From the NCBI GenBank assembly GCA_021738565.1, contig JAIPBT010000016.1, forward strand, positions 1-64,000: a stretch of DNA of 64,000 nt. The letters run 5' to 3'. Position numbers and translations under genes: made by a program. Position 1 is the first letter of the stretch. Every line of letters starts with the position of its first letter. Shown piece by piece: positions 42,673 through 49,919 of this stretch. The notes under the pieces are model-generated. The model was not told the DNA's origin. It did not search any database and worked only from the letters and a program-made list of their open reading frames with translations. This DNA comes from Bacteroidales bacterium. Its GTDB lineage: Bacteria; Bacteroidota; Bacteroidia; Bacteroidales; GCA-2748055.

Positions 42673-44226
42673 ATGGATGTAAACGGAAAAATCTTCAAGA
42701 AATTCCTTGAAAGGCAGCAGATGTTTGAGTCACATTATGACGCCAAAAAACAACATTCCAAAGGAAAACTAACTGCCAGGGAAAGAATTGAAATCCTTTA
42801 CGATGAAGATACCTTTGAAGAAATAGACGCATTTGTCTCTTCAGCAAAATCCGACGGGGAGTTTGGTCGTGTTACAGCAGCCTATGGAGATGGGGTGATC
42901 ATTGGTCACGGACAGGTCCAGGGAAGACTTGTATTTTCATATGCGCAGGATTTCAATGTGATGGGAGGTTCTCTTGGTTCTGTACATGCATCCAAAATAA
43001 TGAAGATCCAGGATATGGCCCTGAAAATGGGAGCCCCCATCATCGGACTCATAGACTCAGGTGGAGCAAGGATCCAGGAAGGGGTTGCCAGCCTGGCAGG
43101 ATATGCAGGCATTTTTTATCGCAATGTACAGGCATCGGGAGTTATTCCTCAAATATCCGTGATATTGGGCCCGGCAGCAGGAGGTGCCGTTTACTCACCC
43201 TCCATTACCGATTATGTTTTTATGACCAACAAAACCAGTTACATGTTTGTAACAGGTCCGAATGTTGTCAAAGAGGTGTTAAACGAGGAGGTAACATTTG
43301 ATGATCTTGGCGGTGCCGAGGTGCATGCCAAGAAAAGCGGGGTCGCCCAGATGATATTTGAGGATGAGGAAAACACGCTTCTCGGAGTAAGACGATTGAT
43401 ATCCTATCTTCCTTCAAACAACCTTGAAAATTCTCCGGAAATTGAACTTTCTGGTGAAGATGAAACCCAGGATGTAGAAGAAAAATTGCGTGATATTGTT
43501 CCGGATGACCCGAACAAACCGTATGATGTTAAAGATGTAATTGAACTGCTGGTCGACAAACGGTCATTTTACGAGATCAGTGAGAGGTATGCGCAAAACC
43601 TTGTTGTGGGTTTTGGCAGATTGGATGGGAAAGTGATAGGTATTGTCGCAAACCAGCCCAAGGTACTGGCAGGCACGCTGGACATAGACAGCTCCGTAAA
43701 AGGAGCAAGATTTGTGAGATTCTGTGATTCGTTCAATATCCCCCTGCTGACACTTGAAGATGTCCCAGGATTTCTGCCTGGAATTGACCAGGAGCACAAT
43801 GGTATAATCAGGCATGGAGCAAAATTGTTGTATGCATATGCCGATGCTACTGTTCCCCGAATTACGGTCATTCTGAGAAAATCATATGGCGGAGCTTACT
43901 GTGTGATGAACAGCAAGAACCTGGGCGGTGATTTTAACTTCGCCTGGCCAACTGCAGAAATTGCTGTCATGGGTCCTGAGGGTGCCGTTGCCATACTTTA
44001 TCGGAAAGAATTGACTGAAGCTGAAGATCCGGTGATGCTGAAAAAGCAACTGGCTGTCAAGTACAGGGATCAAATTGCAAATCCATATATATCCGATGAA
44101 AAAGGGTTCATTGATGAAGTGATCGACCCGGCCATTACACGAAAAAAACTTAAGTCTGCATTCCTTGCACTTGAGAATAAATATATGACCAATCCTTCGC
44201 GTAAGCACGGTAATATACCTCTGTAA
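42673..44226 (+). CDS. Acyl-CoA carboxylase, carboxyltransferase subunit (propionyl/methylmalonyl type)
   Basis: The 517-residue crotonase-fold enzyme carries both carboxyltransferase halves: N-terminal GSLGSVHASKI, LIDSGGARIQEGVASLAGYAG and GPAAGGAVYSP, then C-terminal FLPGIDQEHNGIIRHGAKLLYAYA, KSYGGAYCVMNSKNLGGDF and GPEGAVAILYRKEL. It is of the PccB/MmdA type that moves CO2 between biotin and an acyl-CoA, most often propionyl-CoA or methylmalonyl-CoA. It is followed by the biotin carboxylase and the carrier protein, making a complete three-part carboxylase; the true acyl substrate is inferred only. Confidence 0.92.
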   Translation: MDVNGKIFKKFLERQQMFESHYDAKKQHSKGKLTARERIEILYDEDTFEEIDAFVSSAKSDGEFGRVTAAYGDGVIIGHGQVQGRLVFSYAQDFNVMGGSLGSVHASKIMKIQDMALKMGAPIIGLIDSGGARIQEGVASLAGYAGIFYRNVQASGVIPQISVILGPAAGGAVYSPSITDYVFMTNKTSYMFVTGPNVVKEVLNEEVTFDDLGGAEVHAKKSGVAQMIFEDEENTLLGVRRLISYLPSNNLENSPEIELSGEDETQDVEEKLRDIVPDDPNKPYDVKDVIELLVDKRSFYEISERYAQNLVVGFGRLDGKVIGIVANQPKVLAGTLDIDSSVKGARFVRFCDSFNIPLLTLEDVPGFLPGIDQEHNGIIRHGAKLLYAYADATVPRITVILRKSYGGAYCVMNSKNLGGDFNFAWPTAEIAVMGPEGAVAILYRKELTEAEDPVMLKKQLAVKYRDQIANPYISDEKGFIDEVIDPAITRKKLKSAFLALENKYMTNPSRKHGNIPL

Positions 44227-44235
44227 ACGTATGCT

Positions 44236-45735
44236 ATGAAAATCAAAAGTCTTCTTATTGCAAACCGCGGTGAAATCGCTATCCGTATTATTCGGACAGC
44301 CCGGGAAATGGGAGTTGATACTTACGTTTTGAAAACTTCCAAAGAACCAAATGCATGGTACCTGGAAGAAGCAGACCATATTATTGATTTTACCGAATGT
44401 CTCAGCGACACTCCTGAATTCCTTGATATCGAAAGGATCATTCATACTGTCAAGAAACACCATATAGATGCGGTGCATCCAGGCTATGGTTTTCTTGCCG
44501 AAAACCCGCTATTCGCAAGTCGCTGTGAGGAAGAAAACATAATTTTTGTGGGGCCTTCTTCAGAAGTCATTTACAAGATGGGAAATAAAACCGTCGCAAA
44601 GGAGATTGCCCGGAAAAATGGCATTCCGCTTTTAAAAGGAAGTAAGGGAACTGTGTTGAACGCCGGCTATGCAGCCAGGATGGCAAACATCATCGGTTAC
44701 CCGGTAATATTAAAGGCTTCTGCCGGAGGGGGAGGTAGAGGAATGCGCATTGTACAAAGCGAGGCTGAAATTGAGCGGCTGTTCAATATGGCCTCAAATG
44801 AATCGTTAAAGGCTTTTAACGATCCGTCCATGTTTATTGAAAAATATGCTTCGGAGCCGAGACATATTGAATTTCAAATACTTGCAGACAAACACGGCAA
44901 TGTTGTCCACCTGGGTGAACGCGAATGCTCCATACAAAGAAAACACCAGAAGCTGATTGAAGAATCACCCTCACCGGCATTGGATAAAGAACTCAGGGAA
45001 GAGATGGGGAAAGCAGCCATAAAACTTGCAAAGGCTGTGGGTTATTTCTCTGCAGGAACCGTTGAATTTCTCCTGGATAGCGACCGGAAATTCTATTTTA
45101 TGGAGATGAATACAAGGATACAGGTCGAACACCCGGTGACTGAAATGGTAACAGGTATCGACCTGATTGAGCAAATGATACGGATCGCTCAGGATGAAAA
45201 ACTGAAAGTCTCACAAAAGGATATCAAACTGAAAGGACATGCCATAGAATTCAGGATAAATGCAGAAGATGTTCAGTCGGGATTCTCGCCCAGCCTGGGC
45301 ACCATAGAAAAGATCTCATACCCTGAAAATGAAAACATCAGGGTGGATACCGGTGTTCGTGACGGATCTGTCATCACTCCGTATTTCGATTCCATGATAG
45401 CAAAACTGATCGTTTACGGTGAAGATCGAGATAAAACCTTGCAATATTCAACCAACGCCATCAGAAAATTCTGGATAAAAGGAACAAAAACAACACTGTC
45501 TTTCTGCAGGGCGGTTCTCCAAAACGGCAACTTCAGGAAAGGCAAGTTCAATACATCTTTCCTGACCGAAGAATTAAGGATATATTACCATTCAGAGCCC
45601 GAGGAAGAGATGCTGGCAGCATTTTTTGCAGTATATGATTATGTAAGGGAACTCGATGAAGCAGAAGGAAAAAAACTCAATGTCGATAAAGGAAAAAACA
45701 TCACTCCCTGGCTGTTAAACAAACGACTTCGTTAA
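44236..45735 (+). CDS. Biotin carboxylase subunit of acyl-CoA carboxylase
   Basis: The 499-residue ATP-grasp enzyme carboxylates biotin. It shows IANRGEIAIRIIRTAREMG, VHPGYGFLAENP, the glycine-rich ATP loop KASAGGGGRGMRIV, ERECSIQRKHQKLIEESP, FMEMNTRIQVEHPVTEMVTG and EFRINAED. It lies 9 bases after the carboxyltransferase. In place of a fused carrier domain it ends with a short basic tail, consistent with the separate BCCP gene downstream. Confidence 0.95.
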   Translation: MKIKSLLIANRGEIAIRIIRTAREMGVDTYVLKTSKEPNAWYLEEADHIIDFTECLSDTPEFLDIERIIHTVKKHHIDAVHPGYGFLAENPLFASRCEEENIIFVGPSSEVIYKMGNKTVAKEIARKNGIPLLKGSKGTVLNAGYAARMANIIGYPVILKASAGGGGRGMRIVQSEAEIERLFNMASNESLKAFNDPSMFIEKYASEPRHIEFQILADKHGNVVHLGERECSIQRKHQKLIEESPSPALDKELREEMGKAAIKLAKAVGYFSAGTVEFLLDSDRKFYFMEMNTRIQVEHPVTEMVTGIDLIEQMIRIAQDEKLKVSQKDIKLKGHAIEFRINAEDVQSGFSPSLGTIEKISYPENENIRVDTGVRDGSVITPYFDSMIAKLIVYGEDRDKTLQYSTNAIRKFWIKGTKTTLSFCRAVLQNGNFRKGKFNTSFLTEELRIYYHSEPEEEMLAAFFAVYDYVRELDEAEGKKLNVDKGKNITPWLLNKRLR

Positions 45736-45809
45736 AATATTTCTGTAATGAAAACAAACATAATATTTATTATTTCTTCATTTTCAATCAAATAATAAAT
45801 TTTAAACGA

Positions 45810-46361
45810 ATGAGCGAAAATAAATCAGCAACTAAGAAAGGAAAAAAAACGAAGTTGATTGCTCTCAGCAGCACTGAAAAAGAATACACTTTTAAAAATC
45901 CACTTGAGAAAAAGATCAAATACATGGGGGAAACGGTGAACTTAAAACTCTATGAAGACCCCAATGGTTTTTCCTATGTATTGTGGAAAAACAAAAAATA
46001 TCCCCTTGAAATCATAGAAAAGAACCAGAACAAGTATACAATCATGTTAAATGGTGTGTGGCATACCTTTACCGTCGAAACACCATTCTCGCTGAAAAGA
46101 AAAAAATTCCTTGAGAAACAGGCTGGAGACTCTTCCGTAGTAAATATTGCAGCCCCTATGCCCGGCAAAGTAATTGAAGTTCTTGTTGAAGAGGGAAATG
46201 AAATTAACACCGGGGAACCTGTGATCATCCTCGAAGCAATGAAAATGCAAAATGAAATATCCTGTCATGTTGACGGGGTGATCAGAAAAATTGCTGTTCG
46301 TCAAAATGATTCGGTAATGAAAGACGACCTGCTTATTGAGATCGATAAGAATCCCGGCTGA
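45810..46361 (+). CDS. Biotin carboxyl carrier protein
   Basis: The 183-residue protein ends in a biotinyl domain (AAPMPGKVIEVLVEEGNEIN, then EAMKMQNEI), where Lys145 would carry biotin. The N-terminal 100 residues are Lys-rich and beta-type, a spacer domain typical of Bacteroidota carriers in this operon. Together with the two preceding genes it supplies the complete carboxylase. Its 3' end lies 5 bases from the converging thpR gene. Confidence 0.92.
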   Translation: MSENKSATKKGKKTKLIALSSTEKEYTFKNPLEKKIKYMGETVNLKLYEDPNGFSYVLWKNKKYPLEIIEKNQNKYTIMLNGVWHTFTVETPFSLKRKKFLEKQAGDSSVVNIAAPMPGKVIEVLVEEGNEINTGEPVIILEAMKMQNEISCHVDGVIRKIAVRQNDSVMKDDLLIEIDKNPG

Positions 46362-46366
46362 TAAGG

Positions 46367-46924
46367 TCAGCCAATGGACGACTTTTCAATTATTGAATAT
46401 GCAGGACCTTTATCAGATAATTTACTCTCATAATACACAACACTTTTAATGTCAACATATCCCAGGCGTGTTGTGGCATGCATTGATAAGATCCTTTCGA
46501 TTTTCTCAGGATCTGAAGCATTCCTGATCCTTGCAATGGTCAGATGCGGAGTGAAATTTCCAGGTGAACATGCAATGTCAAGTTCTCTGAAGATATTTAT
46601 AACCTGATCATGCAGAGAAATTAATATGGCATCATCCGCCATACCTGCCCAAAGAACTGAAGGTTTCTCCTTCCTCCCGAAAGTACCCAAACCCTGCAGC
46701 TGAATCCTTTCAGGCTTAACCCCCCGGAATGATCTCCTCATTCGATCAGCTATACGGTTCGCAACAGATGGTTCTGTATTGCCAAGAAAATAAAGGGTGA
46801 CATGCAGCTGTGAAGGGTCCACCCAGCGGATCCTTTCAACGGGCAGGGACCTTTTCAATTCGTTTCTCAAACCTGCCAGTTTAGAGGTCTCAACAACCGG
46901 TACCGCCACAAATGTTCTGATCAT
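46367..46924 (-). CDS. thpR: RNA 2',3'-cyclic phosphodiesterase
   Basis: The 185-residue 2H phosphoesterase has both catalytic motifs, LHVTLYFLGN (first H-x-T) and PHLTIARI (second H-x-T), at the usual spacing of about 80 residues. These enzymes open 2',3'-cyclic phosphate ends of RNA. ATG 46924 (MIRTFVAVPV) matches the family start; the reading frame is open for 68 codons further upstream, across the divergent elbB gene, but that part has no family resemblance. Confidence 0.9.
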   Translation of the reverse strand: MIRTFVAVPVVETSKLAGLRNELKRSLPVERIRWVDPSQLHVTLYFLGNTEPSVANRIADRMRRSFRGVKPERIQLQGLGTFGRKEKPSVLWAGMADDAILISLHDQVINIFRELDIACSPGNFTPHLTIARIRNASDPEKIERILSMHATTRLGYVDIKSVVYYESKLSDKGPAYSIIEKSSIG

Positions 46925-46997
46925 GACTTTACTTTCATAAGAAAATTCAATAAATTGTATCGAACTTAAAAAATCAAAATCATAAAAACATATACAT

Positions 46998-47648
46998 ATG
47001 AAGAAAATTGCAGTAATACTTTCAGGATGCGGTGTTTTTGACGGAACCGAAATACATGAGGCTACAATGAGCATGTATGCCATTGTAAAAAATGGTGCTG
47101 AATACCAGGTATTTGCGCCGGATATCATGCAGCATCACGTGATCAACCACCTTACAGGTGAAGAAATGAACGAGTCGCGGAATGTATTGATCGAGTCAGC
47201 CAGAATAGCCAGGGGAAATATTCAGCCCATTGAAAAATTTTCTGCCGGTGATTATGACGGATTGCTTTTCCCGGGCGGGTTTGGTGCTGCAAAAAACCTG
47301 TCAGACTGGGCATTTAAAGGGAAAGACAGTTCCGTTATTCCGGAAGTGGAAAGAATAATAAAGGAAATGGTTAACGCGGGAAAACCTGTGGGTGCTTTGT
47401 GCATATCACCTGTATTGATTGCCAGGGTATTACAGGATGTGCACCTTACCATCGGCCAGGATGCAGATACCATCGAAGCACTTGAAGCGATCGGTGCAAC
47501 GCATAAGAAAACCGGTCATGGTGAAGTGGTCATTGATGAAAAATTTAATATTCTTACCACCCCCTGCTATATGCTTGATGCAAACATTGCACAGATAGGA
47601 GAAGGTGCAGAAAATATTGTAAAGGCAATGCTCGATATAATTGACTGA
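46998..47648 (+). CDS. elbB: ElbB-type glyoxalase/DJ-1 superfamily protein
   Basis: The 216-residue protein has KKIAVILSGCGVFDGTEIHEA at the N-terminus, MNESRNVLIESARIARGNI, LLFPGGFGAAKNLSDWAFKG and the nucleophile-elbow region KPVGALCISPVLIARVL, all characteristic of ElbB. It belongs to the DJ-1/PfpI superfamily and has glyoxalase activity in E. coli; its earlier link to isoprenoid synthesis is weak. It is divergent from thpR with a 73-base gap. Confidence 0.93.
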   Translation: MKKIAVILSGCGVFDGTEIHEATMSMYAIVKNGAEYQVFAPDIMQHHVINHLTGEEMNESRNVLIESARIARGNIQPIEKFSAGDYDGLLFPGGFGAAKNLSDWAFKGKDSSVIPEVERIIKEMVNAGKPVGALCISPVLIARVLQDVHLTIGQDADTIEALEAIGATHKKTGHGEVVIDEKFNILTTPCYMLDANIAQIGEGAENIVKAMLDIID

Positions 47649-47712
47649 CCGGGAATGTAAAATACCTGTCTTCACCGAACAAAAAAGGCCCGGTTTTTGT
47701 AATTCATATTCC

Positions 47713-48321
47713 ATGATGAAAACAATCAGATTACATACCATACCCGTTTTGATCTCTTTGTTATGCTTGTCATTGCAGGTCAGTGCCCAGCATGAAAACG
47801 AGAAACAGGACCTTTCATACAGTGCTCCACTCGTTTACAGGAGCGATACTTTGCCTGTGATAATACTCCCAGCGGTCAATATCTATGATGTTAATAAATA
47901 CAATTACCTGCATTCGAGAAAATACAGAAGACTTGTGCGCAATGTTAAAAAAGCATATCCCTATGCTTTGGTAGCAAACCAGAGACTTAAGGCGCTGGAC
48001 AGGGAACTTGCCAACATGAAATCTAATAAAGACCGGAAAGCTTATCTCAGAGCTGCAGAGAAGGAGATTATGAAAGAATTTGAGGACGACATGAGAAGGA
48101 TGACCATCAAACAGGGAATCATATTGGTAAAACTCATTGACCGTGAAATCGGCAGAACTTCATACGAAGTTTTGAAGGATATTAAAGGCGGATTCACAGC
48201 TTTTTTCTGGCAGGGCATTGCCAGACTCTTTGGAAACGATCTCAAAATGAACTATGATCCGGATGGAGAGGATAAAACTGTTGAGGACATTATCATGGCC
48301 ATAGAATATGGCTTCATTTGA
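47713..48321 (+). CDS. DUF4294 family exported protein
   Basis: The product (about 202 residues; ATG 47713, with 47716 as alternative) has a signal peptide ending LQVSAQ. The DUF4294 body is strongly helical and charged: YNYLHSRKYRRLVRNVKKAYPYALVA, LRAAEKEIMKEFEDDMRRMT, GIILVKLIDREIGRTSYE and FFWQGIARLFGNDLKMNYDP. The family is nearly confined to Bacteroidota and has no known function. It starts 64 bases after elbB. Confidence 0.88.
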   Translation: MMKTIRLHTIPVLISLLCLSLQVSAQHENEKQDLSYSAPLVYRSDTLPVIILPAVNIYDVNKYNYLHSRKYRRLVRNVKKAYPYALVANQRLKALDRELANMKSNKDRKAYLRAAEKEIMKEFEDDMRRMTIKQGIILVKLIDREIGRTSYEVLKDIKGGFTAFFWQGIARLFGNDLKMNYDPDGEDKTVEDIIMAIEYGFI

Positions 48322-48463
48322 TGTGTTTTCATTCTCTGCGGTTTGATCAGCATTATTCCTTCTCCTTCAGAAAAATTGAATGTTGCACGATACAACAAAA
48401 TTTAACATCAGTACCTAAGTCTGCAAAGCTAAATTTACCTGCTTCCCGCTTCAAACAATAAAT

Positions 48464-48478
48464 AATGTCTGTCCACCC
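48464..48478. repeat. Possible solo end of the dispersed element
   Basis: TAATGTCTGTCCACC resembles the element end TAGTGTCTGTCCATA seen at 2079, 17706, 53118 and 59622. It is short and could be chance. Confidence 0.3.
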
Positions 48479-48525
48479 GACTTTATTGACAAGCACTAAA
48501 TGCAGTGTTATCCGAACAATATCTG

Positions 48526-48573
48526 TTAACATGAACTTAACAGACCGTCATGAATATTAACAGAAACTTAAAA
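48526..48573 (+). promoter_or_regulatory. PHO-box-like repeats upstream of the beta-helix/TonB pair
   Basis: TTAACA (48526-48531), five bases, TTAACA (48537-48542), then TTAACA (48557-48562), five bases, TTAAAA (48568-48573). Two direct repeats with 11-base phasing match the layout of PhoP/PhoB boxes. TAATTTTT (48591-48598), one base off the -7 consensus, follows at activator distance. Confidence 0.5.
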
Positions 48574-48658
48574 ATGTAATAATCTTTACCTAATTTTTAT
48601 TCGTTCTGTATGGCTTTAATTTGAAACATGAAATTAATCATGTAAAACCATTACAGAA

Positions 48659-49828
48659 ATGAAAAAAATTACAGTCTTATTGTTTGCAGCAATTATTGCA
48701 TTTGGATTCTCGTGTGATCCTGAAAATAATAATACCAACGAAATTGTTGGCGGGATTCTCGTAGAGGAAAACATCAGCGGAGATGTTACCTGGGAGACAG
48801 GGAATATTTATGTCTTGGGTGGCCGGATAACAGTTTTAGACGGTGCATCACTTACCATCGAACCTGGCGTTGTGGTAAAAGGTCAGGCCGGAACTGGTTC
48901 CAACGCAACTGCCCTTCTCATTGCCCGCGGAGGCAAGATCATGGCTGAAGGAACTGCTGAATCCCCCATCATTTTTACGTCATGGATCGATGAAATTGAG
49001 CCGGGAGATGTCGCAAGTCCCAACCTTGACCCTGAATATCCCGGACTCTGGGGTGGACTGATCGTACTCGGCAAAGCCCCGATCTCAGCAGATGCTGCTT
49101 CAGTTCAAATTGAAGGAATACCGGCATCTGATGCAAATGGCCTTTACGGAGGCGATGTTGCTGATGATAATTCGGGCGTTATCAAATATATCTCCATCCG
49201 TCACGGCGGCGCCAACATAGGCGAAGGAAATGAGATCAACGGTTTAACCCTGGGTGGTGTCGGATCCGGAACCGTTATTGAAAATGTTGAGGTCGTATCC
49301 AACCAGGACGATGGTATCGAATGGTTTGGCGGAACTGTATCCGTTAAAAATGCAATCATCTGGAATACCGGAGATGACGCAATTGACACAGACCAGGCAT
49401 GGGCCGGCACACTGGACAATTTTGTCATCATCAACCCGGGCGACGAGTGCTTTGAACTGGATGGCGCCGAAGGTACTGCCACTGCAAAGCATACCATTAA
49501 GAACGGACTGGTGCTTGCTGGAAATGCCCAAGGCCTTGCAGACCTCGATAACAAAGGTGCCGACGATCCCGGAAATTCATACCTCGATATGAATAATATT
49601 TACTTTGCCGATGTAAAGTATGGCCAAACTTTCGATGACAATCCCGCAGAACTGACACTTGCTACTATTGAAGTTACAATACCGGATTCCCTCATAGTTA
49701 CAGATTTCTTCCGGGAAGGAACCGATGCAGCTGTAACCCTGGTTGGGGACCGCGCAAATACAGTTGGAGCAAATGTTGCCGCATTCAGCGGGTGGTCATG
49801 GGCTGCAGTAAGCGGAGCAATGGAATAA
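48659..49828 (+). CDS. Beta-helix lipoprotein paired with a TonB-dependent receptor
   Basis: The 389-residue protein has a lipoprotein signal (FGFSC) and a body of repeated right-handed parallel beta-helix turns (for example ITVLDGASLTIEPGVVVKG, KIMAEGTAESPIIFTS, SGVIKYISIRHGGANIG, VIENVEVVSNQDDGIEWFG, VSVKNAIIWNTGDDAID). It ends FSGWSWAAVSGAME. No catalytic motif is evident. It is located directly ahead of a TonB receptor and under PHO-like repeats, so it may act as the surface-exposed binding partner of the receptor, as SusD-type proteins do. That role is inference. Confidence 0.75.
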   Translation: MKKITVLLFAAIIAFGFSCDPENNNTNEIVGGILVEENISGDVTWETGNIYVLGGRITVLDGASLTIEPGVVVKGQAGTGSNATALLIARGGKIMAEGTAESPIIFTSWIDEIEPGDVASPNLDPEYPGLWGGLIVLGKAPISADAASVQIEGIPASDANGLYGGDVADDNSGVIKYISIRHGGANIGEGNEINGLTLGGVGSGTVIENVEVVSNQDDGIEWFGGTVSVKNAIIWNTGDDAIDTDQAWAGTLDNFVIINPGDECFELDGAEGTATAKHTIKNGLVLAGNAQGLADLDNKGADDPGNSYLDMNNIYFADVKYGQTFDDNPAELTLATIEVTIPDSLIVTDFFREGTDAAVTLVGDRANTVGANVAAFSGWSWAAVSGAME

Positions 49829-49862
49829 CATGTATTTACAAGTTAGTTTAGGTTAGAAATAA

Positions 49863-49891
49863 AACACGCGGTTTACTGTCCGCGTGTTTTT
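49863..49891 (+). terminator. Terminator between the beta-helix and TonB receptor genes
   Basis: AACACGCGG (49863-49871) and CCGCGTGTT (49880-49888), then T to 49891. It lies between two genes that appear functionally linked, so it probably reduces receptor expression relative to the lipoprotein by partial termination. Confidence 0.85.
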
Positions 49892-49919
49892 CATGGTTTT
49901 AAAGTTCAGAAATTAAAAA

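Noticed and set aside
43882-44478. 198-codon minus-strand ORF across the carboxyltransferase/biotin carboxylase junction
   Set aside because: Opposes two clear genes and shows no recognisable domain.
46925-47128. Extended N-terminus for ThpR
   Set aside because: The extra 68 codons run through the elbB coding region on the other strand and do not match the family; the conserved start is MIRTFVAVPV.
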